A DNA stretch of 64,000 nt. Origin: Streptosporangium canum (GTDB lineage Bacteria; Actinomycetota; Actinomycetes; Streptosporangiales; Streptosporangiaceae). The notes below the pieces were generated by a model. That model was not told the DNA's origin. It saw only the letters and a program-made list of their open reading frames with translations, and made no database searches. Position 1 is the first letter of the stretch. Every line of letters starts with the position of its first letter. Both the position numbers and the translations under genes were made by a program. Location: assembly GCF_900113865.1 (NCBI RefSeq), contig NZ_FOQY01000007.1:248001-312000 (forward strand), in the 5' to 3' direction. This document shows, one piece after another, positions 27,121-41,770 of this stretch.

Positions 27121-28106
27121 ACCATGATGGCCTTGATGGTGTGGAGCCGGTTCTCGGCCTGGTCGAAGACGATCGAGCGCGGTGACTCGAAGAGCTCTTC
27201 GGTGACCTCCAGCGCGTCGTAGCCGGTCTTCTCGAACAGGTCCTCGCCGACCCTGGTCTCCCGGTTGTGGAAGGCCGGCAGGCAGTGCATGAACTTCACC
27301 TTCGGGTTGCCGGTGGCCTTCACCACCTCCGCGTTGACCTGGTACGGCATGAGCAGCTTGATGCGCTCGTCCCACACCTCCTTGGGCTCGCCCATGGACA
27401 CCCACACGTCGGTGTAGAGGAAGTCCACACCCTTGACGCCCTTGTTCACGTCCTCGGTGACGGTGACGGTGGCGCCGGTCCGTTTGGCGAGGTCCCTGGC
27501 GGGCTTGACGACCGTCTTCTCGTCGGGCCAGAGGTCCTTGGGGGCGACCATCCGCACGTCCATGCCGAGCATGGCACCGGTGACCAGCAGCGAGTGGCCC
27601 ATGTTGTTGCGGGCGTCGCCGAGGTAGGCGTAGGAGACGTCGTGCAGGGGTCTGTCGCTGTGCTCCTGCATGGTGAGCATGTCGGCGAGCATCTGCGTCG
27701 GGTGCCACTCGTCGGTGAGGCCGTTCCAGACCGGGACGCCGGCGTAGGCGGCGAGCTCATCGATGTAGGCCTGCTTGCTGCCCCGGTACTCGATGGCGTC
27801 GAACATCCGGCCGAGGACCCGCGCGGTGTCCTTGACCGACTCCTTGTGGCCCATCTGGGAGCCGCTGGGGTCGAGGTAGGTGACGTGGGCGCCCTGGTCG
27901 TGGGCGCCGACCTCGAACGCGCAGCGGGTGCGGGTGGAGGTCTTCTCGAAGATCAGCGCGATGTTCTTGCCCGTGAGCCGGGGATCCTCGTTTCCCGCGT
28001 ACTTGGCGGCCTTGAGGTCGGCCGACAGCCTGATCAGGAACGTGAACTCGTCGGGTGTGAAGTCGAGTTCCCTGAGGAAGCTGCGGTTGCGCAGGTTGAA
28101 TGCCAT
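27102..28106 (-). CDS. arcB: Ornithine carbamoyltransferase, catabolic
   Basis: Phosphorolyses citrulline to ornithine and carbamoyl phosphate. 334 residues. [20 protein letters not shown] holds the carbamoyl-phosphate STRTR site. [59 protein letters not shown] and the ornithine-binding [10 protein letters not shown] follow. Its place between arcA and arcC supports the catabolic role over argF. ATG 28106 precedes [16 protein letters not shown], the family N-terminus. Its 3' end has been copied into a tandem repeat. Confidence 0.95.
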   Translation of the reverse strand: MAFNLRNRSFLRELDFTPDEFTFLIRLSADLKAAKYAGNEDPRLTGKNIALIFEKTSTRTRCAFEVGAHDQGAHVTYLDPSGSQMGHKESVKDTARVLGRMFDAIEYRGSKQAYIDELAAYAGVPVWNGLTDEWHPTQMLADMLTMQEHSDRPLHDVSYAYLGDARNNMGHSLLVTGAMLGMDVRMVAPKDLWPDEKTVVKPARDLAKRTGATVTVTEDVNKGVKGVDFLYTDVWVSMGEPKEVWDERIKLLMPYQVNAEVVKATGNPKVKFMHCLPAFHNRETRVGEDLFEKTGYDALEVTEELFESPRSIVFDQAENRLHTIKAIMVATLGD

Positions 28107-28144
28107 GGATGTCCCCCGTCGTGTCCCCGTGACGATGAAGCGGC

Positions 28145-29389
28145 TCAGATGCCGTCGCGTTCGAGCGGGCAGCTCATGCAGCGCGGCCCGCCCCGGCCCC
28201 GGCCGAGCTCGCTGCCCGGGGTCGTGATCACCTCGATGCCGTTGTCGCGCAGGTAGTTGTTGGTGGTGGTGTTGCGCTCGTAGGCGACGACGACGCCGGG
28301 TTCGACGGCCAGGACGTTGCAGCCGTCGTCCCACTGCTCCCGCTCGGCGGCGTAGACGTCCTGGGTGGGGGTGAGGACCTTGATGTCGTCCAGGCCGAGG
28401 GCCCGGGCGATCGCCTTGTGCATGTCCTCCGCGGGATGGTCGGTGATCTTGAGTTCCTTCTCGGTGTCGCCGGGTTCGACCGTGTAGGAGGGCAGCATGC
28501 CCAGGCCGGCGTACTTGGTGAACACGCCGACGTCCACGTTGGTCATCACCGTGTCCAGGTGCATGAACGCCCGGGCCTTCGGCATGTTCAGCGCGACGAT
28601 CTTCTTCGCCGAGCCTCTGTTGAACAGGCTCCGCGCGAGCATCTCCACCGCCTGCGGCTGGGTGCGCTCGCTCATCCCGACCAGCACCGTGTCCCGGCCG
28701 ATGACCAGCACGTCGCCGCCCTCGATGGTGGCCGGCGCGGCGGCCAGGCCCGGCATCCAGACGTTGTAGCCGTCCGGTCCGGGCCGGTCGTAGCCGGCGG
28801 CGAACATCGGGTGGTGGCGGTAGATGGCCTCGTAGTTCACGGTCTCGCGCTGGCGGGCCTTCTTCTTCATCGCGTTGACGGAGACGCCGTCGTAGATCCA
28901 GCAGGAGGTGTCGCGGGTGAACAGGTGGTTGGGCAGCGGCGGCAGGATGAAGTCGTCGTACTCCAGGGTGTGGAAGGCCAGGCTCTTGGGGTCGGTGCCC
29001 CGCTCCACCAGTTCGCGCTTGGTGATGCCGCCGGTGAGGTAGAGCTGGAGTTCGGCGGAGTCCATCGCGTCGAACACGTTGCGGAGGGCGTCGATGGCCA
29101 TCGGCCCGAAGTAGCGCTCGTCGATGGTGCCGTCCAGGATGTGTTTGCGGGCCTCGGGGATGTCGACCGTCTCGCGCAGCAGGTCGGCCAGCATGTAGAC
29201 GGTGATGCCGCGGTCGCGCAGCACCTGCTGGAACTGCTCGTGCTCCTCCACGGCCCGTTGCACCCACAGCACGTCGTCGAAGAGGAATTCGTCCTTGTTC
29301 GAGGGGGTGAGCCGCTTGAGCGCCAGTTCGGGCTGGTGCAGCAGGACCTGGTGGAGCCTGCCCACCTCGGAGTCGACATGAAAGGTCAT
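28145..29389 (-). CDS. arcA: Arginine deiminase
   Basis: Hydrolyses arginine to citrulline and ammonia. 414 residues of the guanidino-group modifying fold. [45 protein letters not shown] (catalytic acid and arginine-binding region), [25 protein letters not shown] (catalytic His) and the C-terminal [19 protein letters not shown] (nucleophilic Cys) are all present. ATG 29389 has AAGGAAGAGAAGA just upstream. It starts 22 bases after the antiporter gene. Confidence 0.96.
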   Translation of the reverse strand: MTFHVDSEVGRLHQVLLHQPELALKRLTPSNKDEFLFDDVLWVQRAVEEHEQFQQVLRDRGITVYMLADLLRETVDIPEARKHILDGTIDERYFGPMAIDALRNVFDAMDSAELQLYLTGGITKRELVERGTDPKSLAFHTLEYDDFILPPLPNHLFTRDTSCWIYDGVSVNAMKKKARQRETVNYEAIYRHHPMFAAGYDRPGPDGYNVWMPGLAAAPATIEGGDVLVIGRDTVLVGMSERTQPQAVEMLARSLFNRGSAKKIVALNMPKARAFMHLDTVMTNVDVGVFTKYAGLGMLPSYTVEPGDTEKELKITDHPAEDMHKAIARALGLDDIKVLTPTQDVYAAEREQWDDGCNVLAVEPGVVVAYERNTTTNNYLRDNGIEVITTPGSELGRGRGGPRCMSCPLERDGI

Positions 29390-29411
29390 TTCTTCTCTTC
29401 CTTCGCCGTTG

Positions 29412-30842
29412 TCAACGAGTCCGTCCGGAGGATGAGGCCGGTGCTCTCTCCCTGGGGCCGTACTCGCCACGTTTCGCCTTGGTCCAGATGTAGACCGGGA
29501 TGCCCGCGAGCATCATCAGGAAGCCGATGAAGACCGCCTCCAGACCGGCGCCGTAGGTCATCCAGAAGGCGAACAGGATGGCTACGGCGGTGATGGCCAG
29601 GTCGCGGCCCAGCCGGGCTCCGTGGACCTTTCTGGCCCCGGTGACCAGCCAGAACAGCTGGGCGCACGCGGAGAAGAAGTAGGGGATGACCGTGGTGAAG
29701 GTGGCGATCAGCAGGATCTTGTCGAAGCCCTCGGTGGTGCCGAAGTAGTTGTAGACCGCGACCAGCGAGGTCAGCGCGGTGCCCAGGACGATGCCCACCC
29801 ACGGGGCGCCGCGGCGGTTCTCCCTGCTGAAGATCGCCGGGAACAGGCCGTCCCTGGCCGCGGCCATCGGCATCTCGGCCACGAGCATGGTCCAGCCGTT
29901 GATGGCGCCGATGCCGGAGACGACCGCGCAGGCCGCCATGATGCCGCCGCCGACGCCGCCGCCGAACATGTTGTTGATCGCCTCGGCGAACGGGGCGGGG
30001 GAGTTGACGAGGGCGTCGTGCGGGACGGTGCCGAAGATGGCGACGGTGCTGAGCATGTACATCGCGGCGCAGATCAGCACGCCGTAGACGCTGGCCCTGC
30101 CGATGTTGCGCGCCGGATTCCTGATCTTCTCCGCCACGATGGTGACGCTCTCGACGCCGGAGTAGATGAACAGCGCGAGCGCGCCGGCGGTGGATATGGC
30201 GCCGATCCAGTTGCCGTCGGTGGCGTTGAACGGGCCGAAGTTGGCGCCGCGGACGAAGAACAGCCCGACCACCGCGACGAAGATCAGCGGGATGAACTTC
30301 AGCACCGTCGTGACCAGTGTGAAGGCGCCGATGTTCCGCACGCCGCTCAGGTTGATCAGCGCCGGGATCCACAGGGCGACGAAGGCCAGGACGACCTGGG
30401 CGACGGCGGAGTCCCAGTGCAGGAAGTAGTTGACGTAGTTGACCCAGACGACGGCGATCGCGGCGTTGCCGATCCAGGCGGTCAGCCAGAACGACCAGGC
30501 GTTCCAGAAGCCGGGGAACTCGCCGAAGGCGTCCTTGGCGTAGGCGTACGGCCCGCCTCCCGCGGGCACCCGCGCGCCGAGCCTGCCGAACACGACGGCG
30601 AGCGCGATGGCGCCGATCGACACCAGGCCCATCGCCAGGATGCTGACCGTGCCGTAGGCGGCGAGGGAGGCCGGCAGCAGGAACACACCCGTGCCCACGA
30701 TGTTGCCGACGACGAGTGACGTCGCTGCGGGGAGACCGAGTTTGCCGTGTTCGGACGCTATGGCCTCGGCCGCGTCGTCGCGGATCACTCCTTCTTCGGC
30801 GGCGGTGCGTCCTTGTGGACGATCGCCAAAGGAATCCCCCAT
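29412..30842 (-). CDS. arcD: APC-family antiporter, probable arginine/ornithine exchanger
   Basis: 476-residue membrane protein with about 12 helices. [30 protein letters not shown] is the first-helix signature of the basic amino acid/polyamine antiporter group, followed by [30 protein letters not shown] and [25 protein letters not shown]. As first gene of the arc operon it probably exchanges arginine for ornithine; AdiC- or PotE-like exchange of another substrate cannot be excluded. ATG 30842 follows GGGGGGCGCGAG. A 23-bp dyad lies 28 bases upstream. Confidence 0.83.
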   Translation of the reverse strand: MGDSFGDRPQGRTAAEEGVIRDDAAEAIASEHGKLGLPAATSLVVGNIVGTGVFLLPASLAAYGTVSILAMGLVSIGAIALAVVFGRLGARVPAGGGPYAYAKDAFGEFPGFWNAWSFWLTAWIGNAAIAVVWVNYVNYFLHWDSAVAQVVLAFVALWIPALINLSGVRNIGAFTLVTTVLKFIPLIFVAVVGLFFVRGANFGPFNATDGNWIGAISTAGALALFIYSGVESVTIVAEKIRNPARNIGRASVYGVLICAAMYMLSTVAIFGTVPHDALVNSPAPFAEAINNMFGGGVGGGIMAACAVVSGIGAINGWTMLVAEMPMAAARDGLFPAIFSRENRRGAPWVGIVLGTALTSLVAVYNYFGTTEGFDKILLIATFTTVIPYFFSACAQLFWLVTGARKVHGARLGRDLAITAVAILFAFWMTYGAGLEAVFIGFLMMLAGIPVYIWTKAKRGEYGPRERAPASSSGRTR

Positions 30843-30869
30843 CTCGCGCCCCCCGGCACACATCCCCCG

Positions 30870-30892
30870 TATCGCCACATTTAGTGGCAATA
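30870..30892 (-). promoter_or_regulatory. Imperfect palindrome upstream of the arc operon, candidate operator
   Basis: TATCGCCAC (30870-30878) and GTGGCAATA (30884-30892) are inverted with one mismatch around ATTTA. The dyad is AT-richer than its surroundings and is the only symmetric element in the 124-base promoter region. It matches neither the ArgR box nor the FNR box that I know. Confidence 0.5.
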
Positions 30893-30966
30893 CCCAATGA
30901 GGTCCCCAGGGGCAGAAAGGATGAAACCCGCGCTACCAGGGCGGACGGCGCCCGGACACGCCGGTG

Positions 30967-31239
30967 TCAGCCGCGGGGCAGCACCTGGGATACGGAGGCC
31001 GGGCCGGCCTCCGTTCCCGAGATCGGCGGGAGCACCACGGCCATGATCGCCATGATCGCGGCCAGCAGGGCGACGGGGAGCAGGACGAGGACGGACGCGC
31101 GGCGGCGCGGGGGCAGGAGTTCCGCGGTGACCACGCCGGTGGCGAAGGACGACAGGGACTCCGCCAGGAGGGGGTCCTCCCCGTGGAGCCGGTCGGCGAT
31201 CCCGTCGAGTGTGCGCTTCTCGCGAGCGGACAGGCCCAT
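30967..31239 (-). CDS. Small DUF3040 membrane protein
   Basis: 90 residues. MGLSAREKRTLDGIADRLHGEDPLLAESL matches the DUF3040 N-terminal pattern (a short helix followed by DP and a hydrophobic region). SVLVLLPVALLAAIMAIMAVVL is one membrane span. DUF3040 proteins are common in actinobacteria, and their function is unknown. ATG 31239 follows GGGGGATCGAGAAC. It lies 104 bases downstream of the atpG-like gene in the same direction. Confidence 0.75.
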   Translation of the reverse strand: MGLSAREKRTLDGIADRLHGEDPLLAESLSSFATGVVTAELLPPRRRASVLVLLPVALLAAIMAIMAVVLPPISGTEAGPASVSQVLPRG

Positions 31240-31343
31240 GTTCTCGATCCCCCGGTGGCTGACGATGACGCGAAGGATTTTAATGGCACTTTGTCTGGTT
31301 TTGCCAAGCCGGTGAGGTAGATCTTCCTCGCCGCCCCCGGCCC

Positions 31344-32267
31344 TTACTCCTCGTCCCCCTTCCGCGCCAGCGCGTCCGCGCCGCTCACGATCTCGGTGAG
31401 CTCGGTGGTGATCTCGGCCTGCCGCGCGGAGTTGGCCCGGCGGGTGAGCCGGCCGATCAGCTCGTGGGCGTTGTCGGTGGCCGACGTCATCGCCTGCCGG
31501 CGGGCGGCGTGCTCGGCGGCGCTGGACTCCAGCAGCATGCTCCAGATCCGGCCCCGAACGTACTGCCGCAGCAGCAGGTCGAGCACGGCGCCCGGGGCCG
31601 GCTCGAACTCGTACGGCGGCAGGGGGGCGGATGCGGAGCCCTCGGCCCGGCCGCCGATCTCCCGCTCCTCGATCTCCAGGGGCAGGATCCGGCGCACCCG
31701 GGTCTCCTGGGTCAGCATGGAGACGAACTCGGTGAAGACGACGTGCACCTCGCCCACCCCGCCCTCCCGGGTGGGCATGTCGAAGGCCTTCACCAGCGTC
31801 TGGCCGATCTCGGCGGCGACGTCGTAGGTGGGGTGGTCCGACAGGCCGACCCACTCCCGCTCGGTCCTCCTGCGCCGGAAGCGGTAGAAGTCCACCGCCT
31901 TGCGGCCCGACAGATAGAACACCGGCTCCTTGTCCTGCCCGCGCAGGAGCGCCGCCAGCGCGTCCCCCTGGCGCAGCACGTTGTGGTTGAAGCCGCCGCA
32001 GAAGCCCCGGTCGCTGCTCATCAGCAGCACGGCCACGCGCGAGGTGTCGGGCTTGCGGTTGAGCAGCGCGTGGTTCATGTGGGTGCCGTGGCTGACGAGG
32101 ATGGAGGCCGCCCGGGTGATCTCCGTGGCGTACGGCCTGGCGGAGTCGAGGCGCCGGCGTGCCCGGGGGATCCGGGAGGAGGCGATGAGCTCCTGCGCCC
32201 GGGTGATCTTGGCCGTCGAGGTGACGGACCGGATGCGCGCGCGGATCGCGCGGAGTTGGGCGCCCAT
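31344..32267 (-). CDS. Solitary ATP synthase gamma-subunit homologue
   Basis: 307 residues, full length for F1 gamma, the rotor shaft. The N-terminal helix MGAQLRAIRARIRSVTSTAKITRAQELIASSRI, the core SSDRGFCGGFNHNV, the segment HVVFTEFVSMLTQ and the C-terminal helix ESSAAEHAARRQAMTSATDNAHELIGRLTRRANSARQAEITTELTEIVSGADAL all align with canonical gamma. Conserved SIKKITKA reads STAKITRA here. No other ATP synthase gene is nearby; the neighbours are DUF3040 and pyrR. It could be a paralogue of a complete atp operon elsewhere. ATG 32267 has GGGGGAG upstream. Confidence 0.9.
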   Translation of the reverse strand: MGAQLRAIRARIRSVTSTAKITRAQELIASSRIPRARRRLDSARPYATEITRAASILVSHGTHMNHALLNRKPDTSRVAVLLMSSDRGFCGGFNHNVLRQGDALAALLRGQDKEPVFYLSGRKAVDFYRFRRRRTEREWVGLSDHPTYDVAAEIGQTLVKAFDMPTREGGVGEVHVVFTEFVSMLTQETRVRRILPLEIEEREIGGRAEGSASAPLPPYEFEPAPGAVLDLLLRQYVRGRIWSMLLESSAAEHAARRQAMTSATDNAHELIGRLTRRANSARQAEITTELTEIVSGADALARKGDEE

Positions 32268-32436
32268 GCTCTCCCCCGAGGACTGCTGCCGGCCGGGATG
32301 CCGTCACGGTTGGCCCTGCCCTCGGCGGTCGCCGTCACGGCCGGGGGAGGGGAGAGTTTGCCAATTAATGGGCCTGGACCGCTCCAAGTGCCATGTGTGG
32401 CGCTATTTCATAGTTTGATGCCGTTAGAGAAGTAAG

Positions 32437-32474
32437 GGGCCGATTCCGGCCCACTGCCCGGCGGCTGCTAACGT
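32437..32474 (+). promoter_or_regulatory. Hairpin and candidate -10 box of the pyr operon
   Basis: GGGCCG (32437-32442) pairs with CGGCCC (32447-32452), and TAACGT at 32469-32474 is a possible -10 box. A start point near 32481 would leave a leader of only about 40 bases before pyrR, too short for an attenuator plus antiterminator. Confidence 0.4.
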
Positions 32475-32495
32475 GAGGTCGTTGACTTCCTTTAA

Positions 32496-34026
<1,531 letters not shown>

Positions 34027-34030
<4 letters not shown>

Positions 34031-35322
34031 CCACCACCGTCATCAAGGGGGCGAAGATCCTCGGCGGCGAGCCCGCCGACATCCTGATCCGCGACGGGGT
34101 CGTCGCCGAGATCGGCCGGGGACTGGCCGGCGACACGGAGATCGACGCCCGGGGCCTCATCGCCCTGCCCGGCCTGGTGGACCTCCACACCCACCTGCGC
34201 GAGCCCGGCCGCGAGGACGCCGAGACCGTCGAGACCGGCACCCGCGCCGCCGCCCTGGGCGGCTACACCGCGGTGCACGCCATGGCCAACACCGACCCGG
34301 TGGCCGACACCGCCGGCGTCGTGGAGCAGGTCTGGCGCCTGGGCCAGGAGGCCGGCCACTGCGACGTGCGGCCGGTCGGCGCCGTCACCGTCGGCCTCCA
34401 GGGCGAGCGCCTGGCGGAGCTCGGCGCGATGGCCGACTCCGCCGCGCGGGTCCGGGTCTTCTCCGACGACGGCAAGTGCGTCTCCGACGCGGTGCTCATG
34501 CGCCGCGCGCTGGAGTACGTCAAGGCCTTCGACGGCGTGGTCGCCCAGCACGCCCAGGAGCCGCGCCTGACCTCCGGCGCGCAGATGAACGAGGGCGCGG
34601 TCTCCGGCAGGCTCGGCCTGACCGGCTGGCCGGCGGTCGCCGAGGAGGCGATCATCGCCCGTGACTGCCTGCTCGCCGCGCACGTCGGCTCCCGCCTGCA
34701 CGTCTGCCACCTGTCCACGGCGGGCTCGGTGGAGATCGTCCGCTGGGCCAAGTCGAAGGGCTGGAACGTCACCGCCGAGGTGACCCCGCACCACCTGCTC
34801 CTCACCGACGATCTCGTCGAGGACTCTCCCGTCGGCTCCTACAACCCGATCTACAAGGTCAACCCGCCGCTGCGCACCCGCGCGGACGTGGAGGCGCTGC
34901 GCGAGGCCCTGGCCGACGGCACGATCGACTGCGTCGCCACCGACCACGCCCCGCACCCGGTCGAGGACAAGGAGACCGAGTGGGCCGCCGCGGCGATGGG
35001 CATGATCGGTCTGGAGACGGCCCTGTCGGTGGTCCAGGAGGCCATGGTGGAGACCGGGCTGCTCGACTGGGCCGGTGTCGCCGAGCGCATGTCCGCCGCC
35101 CCGGCCAGGATCGGCCGGCTGGAGGGCCACGGGCAGCCGATCGAGGTCGGCGCCCCGGCCAACATCACCCTCTACGACGCCGCCGTGCGCGCCGAGGTGG
35201 ACCCGGCCGGCTACGCCTCCAGGAGCCGTAACACCCCGTACGAGGGCAGGACCCTCCCGGGCCGGGTCGTGGCCACCTTCCTGCGCGGCCGGCCGACCGT
35301 CCTGGACGGAAAGCTCGCGTGA
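34027..35322 (+). CDS. pyrC: Dihydroorotase
   Basis: Cyclises carbamoyl aspartate to dihydroorotate. 431 residues, class I type. [27 protein letters not shown] holds the HxH zinc ligands. [20 protein letters not shown] supplies the catalytic-loop region and the family's bridging acid, [15 protein letters not shown] a metal His, and [17 protein letters not shown] the catalytic Asp. GTG 34027 overlaps the pyrB stop. A 127-base gap with a strong hairpin precedes carA. Confidence 0.96.
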
Positions 35323-35378
35323 CGGCCCTCGCCCGCCGGAGGCGGCCCGTCCGCCCGGCGGGCGTCCCACATCGTGGA

Positions 35379-35399
35379 GGCGCCCCCCTCCGGGGCGCC
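35379..35399 (+). terminator. Strong hairpin between pyrC and carA
   Basis: GGCGCCCC (35379-35386) pairs perfectly with GGGGCGCC (35392-35399) across CCTCC. There is no U run. It may partly terminate transcription after pyrC or stabilise the upstream mRNA; a separate promoter for carA is possible but not evident. Confidence 0.55.
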
Positions 35400-35449
35400 G
35401 GATATTTCATACTTTGCGGAGCAATGACCGAGATGATCGGGGTGTTTGA

Positions 35450-36620
35450 GTGACCGCAGTGCTAGTGCTGGAAGACGGACGTGTCTTCCATGGGACTCCC
35501 TATGGAGCCGAGGGGGAGACCTTCGGTGAGATGGTCTTCAACACCGGGATGACCGGCTACCAGGAGACGCTCACCGACCCCTCCTACCACCGCCAGATCG
35601 TCGCGATGACCGCGCCGCACATCGGCAACACCGGGGTCAACGACGAGGACCCCGAGTCCTCGCGCGTCTGGGTCTCCGGCTACGTGGTCCGCGAGCCCGC
35701 GCGCGTCTCCTCCAACTGGCGGGCCAACCGCTCCCTCGACGACTACCTCAGGGAGCAGGGCGTCGTCGCCATCGCCATCGCCGGCACCCGTGCCCTCACC
35801 CGCCACCTGCGCGAGCGCGGCGCCATGCGCGCCGGCGTCTTCTCCGGCGCCGCCCTCGCCCCGGTCGAGGAGCTCCTGGAGCGCGTCCGGCGCAGCCCCG
35901 CGATGGAGGGCGCCGACCTGGCCGAGGCGGTCTCGACCGCCGAGCCGTACGTCGTGCCGGCGGTCGGCGCCAAGCGCTTCACCGTGGCGGCCGTCGACCT
36001 CGGCATCAAGGCGATGACCCCGCACCGGATGGCCGAGCGCGGCTGCGAGGTGCACGTCCTGCCGGCCTCCAGCACCGCCGAGGACATCCTCGCGCTCAAC
36101 CCGGACGGGGTGTTCTTCTCCAACGGCCCGGGCGACCCGGCCACCGCCGACGGGCCGGTCGAGGCGGTGCGCGGGGTCCTCGACTCCGGCACGCCGTTCT
36201 TCGGCATCTGCTTCGGAAACCAGATCTTCGGCCGGGCCCTCGGCCTGGGCACCTACAAGCTCCGCTACGGCCACCGCGGGGTCAACCAGCCGGTCCAGGA
36301 CCGGCGCACCGGCAAGGTGGAGATCTCCGCGCACAACCACGGCTTCGCCGTGCGGGCCCCCCTGGAGGGGACCTTCGACACGCCGTACGGCCCGGCGGAG
36401 GTCAGCCACGTCAACCTCAACGACGACTGCGTCGAGGGACTGCGGCTGCTCGACCGCCCCGCCTTCAGCGTCCAGTACCACCCCGAGGCCGCGGCCGGTC
36501 CGCACGACTCCGCCGGCCTGTTCGACGGCTTCTGCGCGCTGATGGAATCGGCCAGGGGACGAGTGAGCGTGACCGCGGGCGCGGGCGAGGAGCCGGGCGC
36601 CGACACGGAGGGAAGCAAGG

Positions 36621-36628
<8 letters not shown>
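35450..36628 (+). CDS. carA: Carbamoyl-phosphate synthase, small (glutaminase) subunit
   Basis: Releases ammonia from glutamine for CarB. 392 residues. [42 protein letters not shown] opens the small-subunit N-domain, and [32 protein letters not shown] follows. The class I amidotransferase has [16 protein letters not shown] (nucleophile Cys) and [15 protein letters not shown] (His-Glu). FGNQ in place of the enteric LGHQ is usual in actinobacteria. A Gly/Glu-rich tail of about 30 residues follows the domain. GTG 35450 starts the conserved region, and the 3' end overlaps carB. Confidence 0.96.
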
Positions 36629-39914
<3,286 letters not shown>

Positions 39915-39930
39915 TGCGCCTTAGGCGGAG

Positions 39931-40806
39931 GTGAGGGAGACGCCTGTTACTCCGGTACAGGTGACGGGCACGGTGCTGACGACGCGCCGGGTCGACGCCT
40001 ATCATGCGCTGACCGTGGTCGCGCCCGGCATCGCCGAGCGTTTCCGGCCCGGCCACTTCGTCTCGGTGGCCGTCGGCGGGGCGCAGACGTCAACGCTGAC
40101 GCGCCGTGCCTTCTCCATCCACGACGTCAAGCCCGACTACGGCGGCACGGTGGAGTTCGTCTTCACCGTGCGCGGTCCCGGTACGGCGTGGCTGGCCGAG
40201 CGCCGCGCCCGCGACACGCTGGATCTGGTCGGGCCGCTCGGCCGCCCGTTCCCGCTGCCGCGCGACCCGGTGACCTGCGTCCTGGTGGGCGGCGAGTACG
40301 GCTCGGCGACGCTGTTCGCCGTGGCGGACGCGCTCCAGCGGCGCGGCTGCCGCGTCGACTTCGTACTGGGCGCGGCCTCCGCCGACCGGGTGTTCGGCGC
40401 GCTGCGCGCCCGCAGGATGGGGGAGACGACCACGCTGACCACCGAGGACGGCTCCCTGGGCCTGCGCGGCCGGGTCACCGACGTGCTGCCCGGCGTGATC
40501 GCCGACGTCCGGGCCGACGCGGTCTACGCCTGCGGCCCGATGCCGATGCTGCGCGGCGTCACCGCCGTGGCGGTCGAGTTCGACATCCCGGTCCAGGTGG
40601 CCGTGGAGGAGCGGATGGCGTGCGGGATCGGCGTCTGCATGACGTGCGTGCTGCCCGTCATCGGCGACGACGGCGTGACCCGGATGGTGCGCTCGTGCGT
40701 CGAAGGGCCGGTCTTCCGGGGCGAGCGCGTCCGCTTCGACGATGTGGGAACGATCCCGTTCGACGCGCTCGGAGCGCCCGGTGGGGGATCGCGCAATGTC
40801 GGTTGA
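39931..40806 (+). CDS. pyrK: Dihydroorotate dehydrogenase electron-transfer subunit
   Basis: FAD/[2Fe-2S] subunit that passes electrons from PyrD type 1B to NAD+. 291 residues. RRAFSIHD is the FAD-binding motif, the NAD domain follows with LVGGEYGSATLFAVADAL, and the C-terminal cluster ligands are ERMACGIGVCMTCVLPV and VRSCVEGP. GTG 39931 is the listed start; AGGCGGAG directly abuts it, so a downstream start such as GTG 39961 is possible. It overlaps pyrD by 11 bases, consistent with a PyrK-PyrD complex. Confidence 0.93.
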   Translation: MRETPVTPVQVTGTVLTTRRVDAYHALTVVAPGIAERFRPGHFVSVAVGGAQTSTLTRRAFSIHDVKPDYGGTVEFVFTVRGPGTAWLAERRARDTLDLVGPLGRPFPLPRDPVTCVLVGGEYGSATLFAVADALQRRGCRVDFVLGAASADRVFGALRARRMGETTTLTTEDGSLGLRGRVTDVLPGVIADVRADAVYACGPMPMLRGVTAVAVEFDIPVQVAVEERMACGIGVCMTCVLPVIGDDGVTRMVRSCVEGPVFRGERVRFDDVGTIPFDALGAPGGGSRNVG

Positions 40807-41770
40807 CATGCGGACGTACCTGGGACACGTGGAACTGGTCAACCCGATCATCACGGCCGCGGGGTGCGCGGCGTCGGGCTCCGAGCTCGCCCAGTTCTTC
40901 GACCTGGGCCGGATCGGCGCGCTGACCACGCGGTCGATCACGATGGCCCCCAGAGCGGGCCGTCCGACCCCCAGGATGGCCGAGACGCCCTCGGGCATGC
41001 TCAACGCCATCGGCCTCCAGGGGCCGGGGGTGGACGCCTTCCTGGAGCGCGAGCTGCCCTGGCTGGCCCAGCGGAGCGTCAGGACCGTGGTCTCCATCGG
41101 CGGCGGCACCGTGGCCGAGTACACCGCGCTGGCCCGCAGGCTCACCGACGCCCCCGGGGTGAGCGCCGTGGAGGTCAACCTGTCCTGTCCCAACATCGAG
41201 GACCGGGGGCGCGTCTTCGCCCGCGACGGGGCCGCCTCGGCCGAGGTGATCGCCTCGGTGCGCTCGGTGATGCGCTACGACGTGCCCGTGGTGGCCAAGC
41301 TCTCCCCGGACGTGATGGACGTCGTGAGCGTCGCCCGCGCGTGCGTGGACGGCGGCGCGGACGCGCTCTCGATGATCAACAACCCGCTCGGCATGAGCAT
41401 CGACACCGAGGCCATGCGCCCGTCGCTGGCGGCGGTCACCGGCGGGCTGTCCGGACCGGCCATCCGGCCGCTGGCCGTACGCTGCGTGTGGCAGGTGCAC
41501 GCCGCGCTGCCCAGCGTGCCCATCATCGGCATGGGCGGCGTGCTGACCGGCAGGGACGCCTTCGAGCTCGTCCTCGCCGGGGCCTGCGTCGTCGCTGTCG
41601 GCACCGCGCTGTTCCACGACCCCTACGCCTGCCTGCGCATCCTGCGCGAGCTGGAGGAGCTCCTGGCGGCCCGGGGGTTCCACCGGCTGGCCGACGCGGT
41701 CGGGCTGGCCCATCGCCCGCCGGGGGCGCCCACCCGGCACCGGATAGATCTAGAGGAGAGTTCCCTGTGA
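40796..41770 (+). CDS. pyrD: Dihydroorotate dehydrogenase, catalytic subunit (class 1B)
   Basis: FMN TIM-barrel enzyme of 324 residues that oxidises dihydroorotate to orotate. NPIITAAGCAASGSELAQFFDLGRIGALTTRSITMAPRAGR, VNLSCPNIEDRG (the Cys base of class 1 enzymes), VVAKLSPDVMDVVSVARA and IGMGGVLTGRDAFELVLAGA are family motifs. Cys rather than Ser as base and the adjacent pyrK assign class 1B, using NAD+ as acceptor. ATG 40796 follows GGGGGATCGCGCA, inside the pyrK coding region. Confidence 0.95.
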   Translation: MSVDMRTYLGHVELVNPIITAAGCAASGSELAQFFDLGRIGALTTRSITMAPRAGRPTPRMAETPSGMLNAIGLQGPGVDAFLERELPWLAQRSVRTVVSIGGGTVAEYTALARRLTDAPGVSAVEVNLSCPNIEDRGRVFARDGAASAEVIASVRSVMRYDVPVVAKLSPDVMDVVSVARACVDGGADALSMINNPLGMSIDTEAMRPSLAAVTGGLSGPAIRPLAVRCVWQVHAALPSVPIIGMGGVLTGRDAFELVLAGACVVAVGTALFHDPYACLRILRELEELLAARGFHRLADAVGLAHRPPGAPTRHRIDLEESSL

